Assembly: GCF_000747075.1 (NCBI RefSeq)
Contig: NZ_AVCH01000063.1
Span: 1 to 45,887 of the forward strand
From: Arenimonas malthae CC-JY-1
Lineage (GTDB): Bacteria > Pseudomonadota > Gammaproteobacteria > Xanthomonadales > Xanthomonadaceae
Length of the DNA stretch: 45,887 nucleotides
Direction: 5' to 3'
The notes below the pieces were generated by a model that searched no databases, was not told the DNA's origin, and worked only from the letters and a program-made list of their open reading frames with translations. How positions within the stretch are numbered: the first letter of the stretch is position 1; each line of letters opens with the position of its first letter. Positions 35,007 through 43,520 of this stretch are shown here, in pieces. A program made the translations under genes and the position numbers.

Positions 35007-37376
35007 ATGAAATTCCCCGAAAGCTGGCTTCGCGAACACGTCACCACCGCCGCGCCGCGCGAGGAGCTGTCCGCGCGCCTGACCGCCATCGGCCTCGAGG
35101 TCGAGGAGCTGCAGGTGCTGGGCGAGGGCCTGGACGGCGTGCTCGTGGCCGAGATCCTTTCCTGCGAACGGCACCCCGAGGCCGACCGCCTGCAGGTCTG
35201 CCAGGTCGCCACCGGCGCCGGCACCGTGCAGATCGTCTGCGGCGCGCCGAACGCCCGCCCGGGCCTGAAGGCGCCGCTGGCCACGGTCGGCGCGAAGCTG
35301 CCCGGTGGCATCGCCATCGGCGCCGCCAAGCTGCGCGGCGTGGATTCGCAGGGCATGCTGTGCTCCGCGAAGGAACTGGGCATCGACGCCGACGCCTCCG
35401 GCCTGCTCGAGCTGCCGGCGAACGCCCCGGTGGGCGAGCCGATCGCCGCGTTCCTGGGCCTGCCCGACGCCAGCTTCGAGCTCAAGCTCACGCCCAACCG
35501 CGCCGACTGCTTCAGCGTGCGCGGCATCGCCTTCGACGTGGCCGCCGCCCTGGGCGCCCACGTCACCCCGATGGCCATTCCCGAAGCCGCCGCCACCAGC
35601 GCGGCCGCCTTCGAGGTGGCGCTGGGCGCCGGCGCCGACTGCCCGCGCTACTGCGGCCGCGTCATCGAGGGCGTGGATGCGAAGGCCGCCTCGCCCCTGT
35701 GGATGACCGAGCGCCTCAAGCGCGCCGGCCTGCGCCCGATCAGCCCGCTGGTGGATATCACCAACTACGTCATGCTCGAGCTGGGCCAGCCCATGCACGC
35801 CTTCGACGCCGCCAGACTGGCCGGCCCGGTCGGCGTGCGCCGCGCCCGCGCGGGCGAAACGCTCAAGCTGCTCGATGAGCGCGAAGTGGCGCTGGACGAC
35901 GGGTTCCTCGCCATCACCGACGGCGACCGCCCGGTGGCGCTGGCCGGCGTGATGGGTGGCTGGGACACCCGCGTCACCGACGCCACCACGCGCGTGTTCC
36001 TCGAGAGCGCGCACTTCGCGCCCGACGCCATCATCGGCCGCGCCCGCCGGCTGGGCCTGCATACCGACGCCTCGCACCGCTTCGAGCGCGGCGTCGACCC
36101 GCAGCTGCCGCGCCTGGCGCTCGAGCGCGCCACCGCGCTGGTGCTGGAAATCATGGGCGGCCAGGCTGGCGCCATCACCGAGGCCGTGCTGCCGGAATTC
36201 CTGCCGCAGGCCAGGCCCGTGGCCCTGCGCCGCGCGCGCCTGAAGCGCGTGCTGGGCGTGGCCGTGGCCGACGCCGAGGTCGAGCGCATCCTGCGCGCGC
36301 TGGGCATGCAGGTCGAGGCCACCGCCGAGGGGTGGTCGGTGCTGCCGCCCAGCCGCCGCTTCGACATCGCCATCGAAGAAGACCTGGTCGAGGAAATCGC
36401 CCGCATCCACGGCTACGAAACCATCCCGACCACCACGCCCACCGGCGAGGTGCGCCTGGTGGCGCCCAGCGAAACCCGCGTGGCCGACGCCGTGCTGCGC
36501 CGCCAGCTGACCGGCCGCGATTTCATCGAGGCCATCAACTACGCCTTCCTTGATGCGGCCACGCTGGAAGCCTGGCAGCTGTCCGATGGCGCCGTGGCGC
36601 TGGCCAACCCGCTCACCGCCGAACTCGGCGTGATGCGCACGGCGCTGCTGCCCGGCCTGGTCTCGGCCCTGGGCCGCAACCGCGCCCGCCAGCAGCCGCG
36701 CGTTCGCCTGTTCGAGCTGGGCAAGGTGTTCCACCTGGCCGACGGCGCGCCGCGCGAGACCCCGCGCATCGCCGCCGTGGCCTGCGGCCCGCAGTCGGCC
36801 GAGCAGTGGGCGCTGGACGACCGCGACGTCGACTTCTACGACCTCAAGGCCGAGGTCGAGGGCCTGCTGGCCCTGGCCGGTGCCCGCGCCGAGTTCCGCC
36901 CGGACGACAGCCCCTGGGGCCACCCCGGCCGCAGCGCCTCGGTCTGGCGCGACGGCCGGCGCATCGGCTGGGTCGGCCACCTGCACCCGCGCCTGGCCAG
37001 GGCGCTGGACCTGGACGGCGAGGTGGTGGGCTTCGAGCTCGACCTGGCCCCGCTGGCCGCCCGCGACGTGCCCCGGGCCGGGGAACTGTCCCGGTTCCCG
37101 TCCGTCCGCCGGGACATCGCGCTCGTCGTGCCGGAAACCACCCCCTGGGCGGCCCTGGAAACCAGCCTGCAGGCGGCCCTGGGCGGCCTGCTGCGCGAGG
37201 TCGTGCTGTTCGACCGCTACGTCGGCCCCGGCCTAGAGAGCGGCTCAAAGAGTCTGGCTATGGGCTTGATTCTGCAGGACGTTTCACGCACCCTAACTGA
37301 CCGCGACGCCGACCAGGCCGTCGCCACCGCCCTCGAGGCGCTGGCCAGGGACTGCGGCGCGCGGTTGCGGTCATGA
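35007..37376 (+). CDS. pheT: Phenylalanyl-tRNA synthetase beta subunit
   Basis: PheT contains the tRNA-binding and editing domains. The 789-residue product has the N-terminal [12 protein letters not shown], an EMAP/OB-type tRNA-binding domain (about 40-150: [24 protein letters not shown]), the B3/B4 editing core ([20 protein letters not shown] and [19 protein letters not shown]), B5, and a C-terminal ferredoxin-like anticodon-binding domain ([14 protein letters not shown]). AAGGAGG precedes the ATG. It is followed 34 nt later by ihfA, the standard order. Confidence 0.97.
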   Translation: MKFPESWLREHVTTAAPREELSARLTAIGLEVEELQVLGEGLDGVLVAEILSCERHPEADRLQVCQVATGAGTVQIVCGAPNARPGLKAPLATVGAKLPGGIAIGAAKLRGVDSQGMLCSAKELGIDADASGLLELPANAPVGEPIAAFLGLPDASFELKLTPNRADCFSVRGIAFDVAAALGAHVTPMAIPEAAATSAAAFEVALGAGADCPRYCGRVIEGVDAKAASPLWMTERLKRAGLRPISPLVDITNYVMLELGQPMHAFDAARLAGPVGVRRARAGETLKLLDEREVALDDGFLAITDGDRPVALAGVMGGWDTRVTDATTRVFLESAHFAPDAIIGRARRLGLHTDASHRFERGVDPQLPRLALERATALVLEIMGGQAGAITEAVLPEFLPQARPVALRRARLKRVLGVAVADAEVERILRALGMQVEATAEGWSVLPPSRRFDIAIEEDLVEEIARIHGYETIPTTTPTGEVRLVAPSETRVADAVLRRQLTGRDFIEAINYAFLDAATLEAWQLSDGAVALANPLTAELGVMRTALLPGLVSALGRNRARQQPRVRLFELGKVFHLADGAPRETPRIAAVACGPQSAEQWALDDRDVDFYDLKAEVEGLLALAGARAEFRPDDSPWGHPGRSASVWRDGRRIGWVGHLHPRLARALDLDGEVVGFELDLAPLAARDVPRAGELSRFPSVRRDIALVVPETTPWAALETSLQAALGGLLREVVLFDRYVGPGLESGSKSLAMGLILQDVSRTLTDRDADQAVATALEALARDCGARLRS

Positions 37377-37410
37377 TGGCCGCCGGCAACGGCGGGTTAC
37401 AGGGGATGTT

Positions 37411-37710
37411 ATGGCACTGACCAAGGCCGAAATGGCCGAGCGCCTGTTCGAGGAAGTTGGCTTGAACAAGCGCGAGGCCAAGGAATTCGTGGACTCCTTC
37501 TTCGATGCGTTGCGGGAGGCGCTGGAGCGTGGGCAGCAGGTCAAGCTGTCGGGCTTCGGCAACTTCGACCTGCGCCAGAAGAACCAGCGTCCGGGCCGGA
37601 ACCCCAAGACCGGGGAGGAGATTCCCATCTCCGCCCGCACCGTGGTGACCTTCCGTCCGGGACAGAAGCTGAAGGAGCGAGTGGAAGCCTATGCTGGATC
37701 CAGGCAGTAA
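37411..37710 (+). CDS. ihfA: Integration host factor alpha subunit
   Basis: IHF-alpha pairs with IHF-beta to bend DNA by more than 160 degrees. The 99-residue product has the family features: [20 protein letters not shown], the conserved [12 protein letters not shown], and the beta-arm [17 protein letters not shown] whose Pro intercalates in DNA. The pheT-ihfA order supports alpha over beta or HU. The 3' end overlaps the MerR-family gene by 20 nt. Confidence 0.97.
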   Translation: MALTKAEMAERLFEEVGLNKREAKEFVDSFFDALREALERGQQVKLSGFGNFDLRQKNQRPGRNPKTGEEIPISARTVVTFRPGQKLKERVEAYAGSRQ

Positions 37711-38047
37711 CCGGGAACTCCCGCCGATCCCGGCCAAGCGCTACTTCACCATCGGTGAAGTAAGCGAGCTCTGCGACGTCAAGCCGCACGTGCTGCGTTA
37801 CTGGGAAACCGAATTCACCAGCCTCAAGCCGGTGAAGCGGCGCGGCAACCGCCGCTACTACCAGCGCCACGACGTGCTGATGATCCGCCAGATCCGCGGC
37901 CTGCTGTACGAACAGGGCTACACCATCTCCGGCGCGCGCCAGCGCCTGGAAGGCGAAGCCGGACGCGTCGAGACCAGCATGTCCGCGCAGATCGTCAAGC
38001 AGGTGCGCATGGAGCTGGAAGAAGTCCTGCAGTTGCTTCGCCGTTAA
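37691..38047 (+). CDS. MerR family transcriptional regulator encoded after ihfA
   Basis: The 118-residue protein has an N-terminal MerR winged helix ([24 protein letters not shown], then [18 protein letters not shown]) and a C-terminal helix that would form the dimer coiled-coil ([17 protein letters not shown]). There are no metal-binding cysteines in the C-terminal part, so it is not a MerR/CueR metal sensor. The same gene follows ihfA in many gammaproteobacteria, including Pseudomonas; its target is not known to me. The start at 37691 overlaps ihfA by 20 nt and is the only suitable one. Confidence 0.9.
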   Translation: MLDPGSNRELPPIPAKRYFTIGEVSELCDVKPHVLRYWETEFTSLKPVKRRGNRRYYQRHDVLMIRQIRGLLYEQGYTISGARQRLEGEAGRVETSMSAQIVKQVRMELEEVLQLLRR

Positions 38048-38081
38048 ACAGCCGCTCCTACACACAAAGCCCCGGGCTTGC

Positions 38082-38087
38082 GTATAA
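38082..38087 (+). promoter_or_regulatory. -10 element of tRNA-Pro
   Basis: A perfect TATAAT lies 31 nt before the tRNA 5' end. The -35 region is not clear. Confidence 0.55.
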
Positions 38088-38118
38088 TCGGCAACCCGGC
38101 TCCGGCCGGGACACGAAT

Positions 38119-38195
38119 CGGGGCGTAGCGCAGCCTGGTAGCGCACTAGCATGGGGTGCTAGGGGTCGTGAGTTCGAATCTCACCGTCCCGACCA
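38119..38195 (+). tRNA. tRNA-Pro (anticodon GGG)
   Basis: Cloverleaf with acceptor CGGGGCG/CGTCCCG (one G-U pair), D arm GCGCAGCCTGGTAGCGC, anticodon stem CTAGC/GCTAG with GGG at 38153-38155, T arm with GTTCGAATC, discriminator A and encoded CCA. It is 77 nt. Confidence 0.97.
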
Positions 38196-38238
38196 ATTCG
38201 TGGCAAGGCCGCCCGCCCCCCCGGGCCGGCGAAAGCAG

Positions 38239-38260
38239 ACCCGCCGAGAGGCGGGTTTTT
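38239..38260 (+). terminator. Intrinsic terminator after tRNA-Pro
   Basis: ACCCGCC (38239-38245), loop GAGA, GGCGGGT (38250-38256), then TTTT. Flanking AAAGCA/TGCTTT could extend the stem. Confidence 0.88.
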
Positions 38261-38319
38261 GCTTTCCGGCGCGCTAGGATGCGCACATTCGGTCCTGGCG
38301 ACGGGCAGGGGGAGCGTCG

Positions 38320-39735
38320 ATGCAAGCGGGTTGGTGGCGGTCGTGGTTGCTGCACCCGTTGTTGCTGCTGCTGTGGCTGGGCAGTTTCCTGCTGGCCGCC
38401 GCGCTGGAGCACGCGCCGCACGCGAGCCTCTGGTTCCCGCCGGCCGCGGTTACCTTCGCCGGGCTGTACAGCGTGGGGTGGCGGGCGGCGCCGGCGGTTT
38501 TCGTCGCCTGCGTCCTGGGGACCTACCTGACCGAGTCGGCGAACCAGGACGACCTGCGCCTGGGCGTGCTGGCCTCGTCGAGCCTGGTGTTCGCGCTGAT
38601 CCACACCGGGGCCTACGCGCTGCCGGCAATGATGCTGCGGCGCCTGGCGCCGTCGGCGCCGACCGAGTTGACCTTGCGCGCGGTCTCGCAGTTCCTGCTG
38701 CTCGGCGCCCTGGGCGCCCTGCTGGCCGCGGTGTTGGGCGCCGTGGGCCTGAACCAGACCGACCTGCTGGAAGCCCCGGACCTGTTCGAGCTGGCCTCGG
38801 CCTGGTGGATCGGCGACTACGCCGCCCTGGTGACACTGGCGCCCGTGCTTGCCCTGGTGATCCGGTGGATGGGTGGCACCGCCGGCGTGCGGCGCTTTCC
38901 CGCGTTCGAGTGGGGCCCGTGGCGCCTGCGCAAATCCGCAGCCGGGAAACTCGGCCTGCTGTTCGCGACCACCCTGGCCATCCTGGTCGCCTACCTGGAA
39001 TTTTCCAACAGCCGGGCCCTGCTGGTGATGCTGGTGCTGCCGGTGGTGCTGCAGCTGTGGGTGGTGCATACGGAAAGCCGGGCGAGCGCCCAGTTGGGGC
39101 TCCTGGGCTTCAGCCTGCTGACGGTGGGGGCGGCGGCAACCGTCAACGTGGGCAACGACGCACTGATTCTGCAGTTCGCCGTGATCAGCCTGGCCGCCAA
39201 TTCCTACCTCGGCCTGGCGGTTCCGGCGCTTTACGCCGCGAACCAGCGGCTGCGTGAACAGGTCAGCCATGACGGCCTGACGGGCGCGCTCAGCCGGTCC
39301 TGGTTCGAGGACCGGGCGGCCACGGAACTGGCCAGCCTGCTGGCGCAGGGCCGGCCGGCGTCGATCGTCATGCTCGACGTCGACGGACTCAAGGAGCTCA
39401 ACGACACGCACGGGCACGCCGGCGGAGACGTCGCGCTGTGCGAGCTGGTCCAGCGCTGCAAGGAACGCCTTGGCCGCGAGGATTTCATCGGCCGCCTCAG
39501 TGGCGACGAGTTCGCCATCTTCCTGCCCGGGTCGGACGAAGCGAAGGCGGGCGGGATCGTCCGGGCCATCCAGGACCAGCTGCTGGCCCCCCCGGTGGCG
39601 TCCCTGGGCCGCCAGGTGTCCGCGAGTTTCGGCATCGCGACGGCCGCGGGGAACGCGGCCACCCTGTCGCAGCTCCTGCAAGCCGCGGACCAGGCCATGT
39701 ACGCCCAGAAGCGGGCGCGACGGCTCGCCTCCTGA
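38320..39735 (+). CDS. MASE1-like membrane diguanylate cyclase (SGDEF)
   Basis: The 471-residue protein has about eight membrane segments in residues 10-300, with the MASE1-like pattern SLWFPPAAVTFAGLY..GTYL and AWWIGDYAALVTLAPVL. A GGDEF domain follows (about 305-471): SHDGLTGALSRSWFEDR, IVMLDVDGLKELNDTHGHAGGD, then SGDEF at 394-398. Ser for the first Gly is a tolerated variant in active cyclases. The inhibitory RxxD site is not at its usual place: GRED occupies the position, shifting the Arg by one, so product inhibition may be absent. The protein probably makes c-di-GMP in response to a signal sensed in the membrane. The gene is monocistronic. Confidence 0.88.
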   Translation: MQAGWWRSWLLHPLLLLLWLGSFLLAAALEHAPHASLWFPPAAVTFAGLYSVGWRAAPAVFVACVLGTYLTESANQDDLRLGVLASSSLVFALIHTGAYALPAMMLRRLAPSAPTELTLRAVSQFLLLGALGALLAAVLGAVGLNQTDLLEAPDLFELASAWWIGDYAALVTLAPVLALVIRWMGGTAGVRRFPAFEWGPWRLRKSAAGKLGLLFATTLAILVAYLEFSNSRALLVMLVLPVVLQLWVVHTESRASAQLGLLGFSLLTVGAAATVNVGNDALILQFAVISLAANSYLGLAVPALYAANQRLREQVSHDGLTGALSRSWFEDRAATELASLLAQGRPASIVMLDVDGLKELNDTHGHAGGDVALCELVQRCKERLGREDFIGRLSGDEFAIFLPGSDEAKAGGIVRAIQDQLLAPPVASLGRQVSASFGIATAAGNAATLSQLLQAADQAMYAQKRARRLAS

Positions 39736-39760
39736 GGCCCGGTCCGCGCGGGCAGCGCGG

Positions 39761-41551
39761 TCAGCTGTCGAACAGCGCCGCGTCCAGGCCCAGCAGGTTG
39801 CCGGCGCCGCTGCGCATCACGGCCGCATGGGCCTGGGTGCGCGGCAGGATGCGGGCGAAGTAGAAGCGGGCGGTTTCGCGCTTGGCCGACTTGAAGCCGG
39901 CCGGATGGTCGCCCGCCTCGGCCACCGCCACCGCCTTGGCCCACCAGAAGGCCAGGGCCACGTAGCCCGAGTAGAACAGGTAGTCCACCGAGGCCGCGCC
40001 CACTTCGTCGGCGTTGGCCATGGCCTTCTTGCCGACTTCCATGGTCAGTTCACCCCACTGCTTGGCCACTTCGGCCAGCGGCAGCACGAACTCGGTGAGC
40101 GAGGCGTCCTGGGCGTGCTCGGTACAGAATTCCTGGATCATCTTCAGGAACATCTGCAGGCCGGCGCCCTGCAGCTGCATGGTCTTGCGGCCCAGCAGGT
40201 CGAGCGCCTGGATGCCGGTGGTGCCTTCGTAGATGGTGGTGATGCGGGCGTCGCGCGCCAGCTGCTCCATGCCCCATTCGCGCACGTAGCCGTGGCCGCC
40301 GAAGCACTGCAGCGCGTGGTAGGCGCATTCGTTGCCCCACTCGGTGAGCATGCCCTTGACGATCGGGGTGAGGAAACCGAGCAGCGTGTCGGCGTCCTTG
40401 CGCTCGGCTTCATCCTTCGAGCGCTCCAGCACGTCCACCAGCGTCGCCGCATGCAGGGCCAGCATGCGCCCGCCCTCGGCCAGCGACTTGCAGGTGAGCA
40501 GCATGCGCCGGATGTCCGGGTGCACGATCAGCGGGTCGGCCGGCTTGTCCCGGTTCTTGGCGCCCGAGAGCGAACGGCCCTGCAGGCGGTCGCGCGAGTA
40601 GGCCAGCGCGTTCTGGTAGCTGCGGTCGATCAGGGCCAGGCCCTGCAGGCCCACGGCCAGGCGCGCGGTGTTCATCATGGTGAACATCGCATTGAGGCCC
40701 TTGTTCGGCTGGCCGATCAGGTAACCCTGGGCGCCGTCGAAGTTCATCACGCAGGTGGCGGAGCCGTGGATGCCCATCTTGTGTTCGATGGAGCCGCAGC
40801 GCACCGCGTTGCGCTCGCCCACGGTGCCGTCGCGCGCGGTGCGCAGCTTGGGCACGATGAACAGCGAGATGCCCTTCGTGCCCGCCGGCGCATCCGGCAG
40901 GCGCGCCAGCACCAGGTGCACGATGTTGTCGGTGAAGTCGTGCTCGCCGCCGGTGATGAAGATCTTGGTGCCGGTGACGGCGTAGCTGCCGTCGGCCTGC
41001 GGTTCCGCCTTCGTCTTGAGCAGGCCCAGGTCGGAGCCGCAGTGCGGCTCGGTCAGGCACATGGTGCCGGTCCACTGGCCGCTGATGATGGGCTTGAGGA
41101 AGACCTCCTGCTGCCAGGCCTCGCCGTGGTGCTTGAGCGCCTCGGTGGCGCCGTGCGAAAGCAGCGGGTAGTTGCCCCAGCTCAGGCAGGCGGCGTCGAT
41201 CATTTCCTTCAGCGCGGCGCCGAAGCTCTCCGGCAGGTCCTGGCCGCCGAGGTGTTCGGGCGCGGTGAGCGCGCTCCAGCCGCCTTCGACGAACTGTGCA
41301 TAGGCTTCCTTGTAGCCGGGCGGGGTGGTGACCGCGCCGGTGGCCTTGTCGAAGCCGCAGCCGTGCTCGTCACCGACCGCATTGAGCGGGGCCAGCACGG
41401 TTTCGTTGAAGCGCGCGGCTTCTTCCATGACGGCGTCGAGCAGGTCGCGCTGGGCGTGTTCGATGCCGAGCTTCGCGTACAGCTTGTCGGCGCCGATGAC
41501 GTCGTAGAGCGCGAACTTCATGTCGCGCACGGGGGCGGTGTAGCGGTTCAT
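39761..41551 (-). CDS. Acyl-CoA dehydrogenase, long (DmdC/AcdB-like) family
   Basis: This FAD enzyme catalyses alpha,beta-dehydrogenation of an acyl-CoA. The 596-residue product is the long type with an extra N-terminal segment and a C-terminal extension (GEVGKKAM-like helix to AGNLLGLDAALFDS). Motifs are MCLTEPHCGSDLG (FAD-binding), GTKIFITGGEHDF, IEHKMGIHGSATCVMNF, CFGGHGYVREWGMEQLARD and TTIYEGTTGIQALDLLGRK with the likely catalytic base Glu442. Family members act on fatty acyl-CoA or 3-methylmercaptopropionyl-CoA; the substrate here cannot be told. The start is an ATG at 41551. The next gene upstream on the same strand encodes a lipoprotein, 19 nt away. Confidence 0.92.
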   Translation of the reverse strand: MNRYTAPVRDMKFALYDVIGADKLYAKLGIEHAQRDLLDAVMEEAARFNETVLAPLNAVGDEHGCGFDKATGAVTTPPGYKEAYAQFVEGGWSALTAPEHLGGQDLPESFGAALKEMIDAACLSWGNYPLLSHGATEALKHHGEAWQQEVFLKPIISGQWTGTMCLTEPHCGSDLGLLKTKAEPQADGSYAVTGTKIFITGGEHDFTDNIVHLVLARLPDAPAGTKGISLFIVPKLRTARDGTVGERNAVRCGSIEHKMGIHGSATCVMNFDGAQGYLIGQPNKGLNAMFTMMNTARLAVGLQGLALIDRSYQNALAYSRDRLQGRSLSGAKNRDKPADPLIVHPDIRRMLLTCKSLAEGGRMLALHAATLVDVLERSKDEAERKDADTLLGFLTPIVKGMLTEWGNECAYHALQCFGGHGYVREWGMEQLARDARITTIYEGTTGIQALDLLGRKTMQLQGAGLQMFLKMIQEFCTEHAQDASLTEFVLPLAEVAKQWGELTMEVGKKAMANADEVGAASVDYLFYSGYVALAFWWAKAVAVAEAGDHPAGFKSAKRETARFYFARILPRTQAHAAVMRSGAGNLLGLDAALFDS

Positions 41552-41570
41552 GCGTGGGGTCCTCGGTCAG

Positions 41571-42035
41571 TCAGCGCAGCACGCCCTCGAGCCCCGGGAC
41601 GGGGTCGAGCGCGCTCTGGAATTCGAAGGGGTCGTCGGTGCCGGGGTCGGAGCTGGCCAGGCGGCCTTCCAGCGCGTAACGCACGCTGCGGCGGCTGGCC
41701 AGGGCGGCGTCCACGGCGGCCTTGGGGCCGGCGGCGGGCGCGAAGGCCTGCTCGATGATTTCGGTGGAGCCCGGGCCCACGCTCAGGCCCGGGTCGAAGT
41801 CGAAGCGGGTGGCTTCCGCGCCGCCCACCGTGAGCGTGGCCTGCAGCCGCGAGAAGCGCATGGGCACCGTGCTGAAGTTCTGGATGCGGATGCGGGCCAG
41901 CCAGCGTCCGTCGTCCTGGACCCGCAGTTCCTGCAGGCTGGCCTGCGGCGGGTAGACCCGCTTGGGCGGGCCGCCGGCGCAGGCGGCAAGCAAGGTGGCC
42001 ATCAGCAGGACGAGGAAAACGGGCAGCTTGCGCAT
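41571..42035 (-). CDS. Lipoprotein with LEA14-like (water stress/NDR1) domain
   Basis: The 154-residue product has a lipoprotein signal peptide (LPVFLVLLMATLLAAC, lipobox LLAAC with Cys at residue 19) and then an immunoglobulin-like beta domain: RWLARIRIQNFSTVPMRFSRLQATLTVGG, FDPGLSVGPGSTEII, SVRYALEGRLA. This pattern resembles the LEA14 family of periplasmic lipoproteins, whose function is unknown. The residue after Cys is Ala, so export to the outer membrane is likely. It lies 19 nt upstream of the acyl-CoA dehydrogenase and may be co-transcribed. Confidence 0.75.
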   Translation of the reverse strand: MRKLPVFLVLLMATLLAACAGGPPKRVYPPQASLQELRVQDDGRWLARIRIQNFSTVPMRFSRLQATLTVGGAEATRFDFDPGLSVGPGSTEIIEQAFAPAAGPKAAVDAALASRRSVRYALEGRLASSDPGTDDPFEFQSALDPVPGLEGVLR

Positions 42036-42099
42036 CGCGGTCGGACTCCGAAGGGCAACCCCCGAAGCATACCAGCCCGTATGTTGCCGGCGCGTTGAG

Positions 42100-42759
42100 T
42101 CAGCGCATCAGCCCGCGCCGGGCCGCATAGCGGATGACGTCGGCCGTGTTGCGCGCCTCGAGCTTGGCCAGCACGCGCGCCCGGTGGTTCTCGGCGGTCT
42201 TGGTGCTGATGCCGAGCCGCCGCGCTATCTCCTTGGTGCTCAGGCCTTCGACCAGGAGGTGGAAGACTTCCCGCTCGCGGGGGGTGAGGCTGCCGTAGGG
42301 GTCGTCCAGCGTGCGATCCGGCTGCCGGAGCTGTTCGGCCAGCAGGCGCGACGCCTGGGGACTGAAGTGGCCGCGGCCCTCGCCGACGTTGCGCACGGCC
42401 GCCACCATCTCGGAGGCCGGGCTGTCCTTGAGCAGGAATCCGGTCGCGCCGGCCCTCACGGCGTGCAGCAGGTACTCCTGGTCGTCGTGCATGGTCAGCA
42501 CCATGACGCGGGTTTCCGGGCACTGGCTGCGCAGGCGGCGCACCACTTCGAGCCCGCCAAGGTGGGGCATCGACAGGTCGATGATCGCCACGTCCGGCCG
42601 CAGTTCCCCGGCCAGCGCCAGCGCCTCGAGCCCGTTGGCCGCCTGGCCCACGACCTGGCAGACGCCCGCGGCTTCGAGCACCGACACGATGCTCTCCCGG
42701 ACCAGGGTGTGGTCGTCGGCAATCAGGACACGCAGGCCGCGGCCCGGGAGGTGGCTCAT
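42100..42759 (-). CDS. NarL/FixJ-type response regulator
   Basis: The 219-residue product has a receiver domain (RVLIADDHTLVRESI with the acidic pair; phospho-acceptor Asp61 in IIDLSMPHLGG; Thr89; Lys111 in FLLKDSP) and a LuxR-type HTH (about 155-205: SLTPREREVFHLLVEGLSTK, ISTKTAENHRARVLAKL). It is a transcription factor activated by the kinase encoded just upstream, whose stop overlaps this ATG (ATGA). The frame is open back into the kinase but the start at 42759 is correct. It is last in its operon. Confidence 0.93.
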   Translation of the reverse strand: MSHLPGRGLRVLIADDHTLVRESIVSVLEAAGVCQVVGQAANGLEALALAGELRPDVAIIDLSMPHLGGLEVVRRLRSQCPETRVMVLTMHDDQEYLLHAVRAGATGFLLKDSPASEMVAAVRNVGEGRGHFSPQASRLLAEQLRQPDRTLDDPYGSLTPREREVFHLLVEGLSTKEIARRLGISTKTAENHRARVLAKLEARNTADVIRYAARRGLMR

Positions 42760-43520
42760 GGCGCGAGTGTGCCATCCGGTCCGGGCAAGGGCACGGCCGC
42801 CTCGAGCCGCGTGCCGCCGGGGCCGGAGCTGATGTGCAGCCGGCCGCCGTAAAGCGCCAGGCGATCCCGCATGCCACCCAGGCCGGCGCTTTCGCCCCGG
42901 CTGGCGCGCGCCTGGGCCGCCTCGACGTCGAAACCCCGGCCATCGTCGCCCACTTCCAGGCGCAGGATCCCGGCCGCTTCGCCCACGTGCACCCAGGCCG
43001 CGCCGGCGCCGGCGTGCCGGGCGATGTTGACCAGCGCTTCCTGCACCACGCGGAAGACCAGGGTCTGCAAGTCGCCGTCGAGCGTCGGCAGCGGCGCGAC
43101 GCGGACGCGGATGTCCACGCCGGCCGGCGGGCCGAGGGTGCGACCCAGCCAGCCCAGCGCCGCCTCCAGGCCCAGGTCGTCGAGGATCTGCGGGCGCAGC
43201 AGCCGCGAGAGTTCGCGCGTTTCGGCCAGGCTTCGGTTGCACAGCTCGATGGCCTCTTCCAGGCCCGCGATCCAGGCGGCATCGGGGCCGGCCCGCGTGC
43301 CCAGCAGCGACAGGCGGTGCTTGAGCGCGGTGAGGTTCTGGCCGAGCCCGTCGTGCAGTTCGCGCGACAGGCGCCGCCGTTCCTCTTCCTGGATCCGGAA
43401 CGCCGCCCGCCCGAGGCGCCGGAACTCTTCCTGGTTGGCTTCCAGCCTTTGCATCAGCGCGCGATAGTCCTCGCGCAGGCGAGCGACGGTTTCGGCCAGG
43501 GTTTCAGGGGTCTGGACCAT
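42756..43520 (-). CDS. Soluble HisKA_3 (NarX/DesK-type) histidine kinase without input domain
   Basis: The 254-residue kinase has no membrane segment. It opens with a coiled-coil (ETVARLREDYRALMQRLEAN) and then the HisKA_3 dimerisation box RRRLSRELHDGLGQNLTALK with phospho-His56. A HATPase follows with VFRVVQEALVNIARHAGA (N-box) and VGDDGRGFD (G1). The start is ATG 43520; a tandem ATG at 43523 is equally possible. It overlaps the end of the upstream TPR gene by 17-20 nt and the regulator gene by 4 nt. With no sensor of its own, its input must come from a partner, most simply the TPR membrane protein. Confidence 0.9.
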   Translation of the reverse strand: MVQTPETLAETVARLREDYRALMQRLEANQEEFRRLGRAAFRIQEEERRRLSRELHDGLGQNLTALKHRLSLLGTRAGPDAAWIAGLEEAIELCNRSLAETRELSRLLRPQILDDLGLEAALGWLGRTLGPPAGVDIRVRVAPLPTLDGDLQTLVFRVVQEALVNIARHAGAGAAWVHVGEAAGILRLEVGDDGRGFDVEAAQARASRGESAGLGGMRDRLALYGGRLHISSGPGGTRLEAAVPLPGPDGTLAP

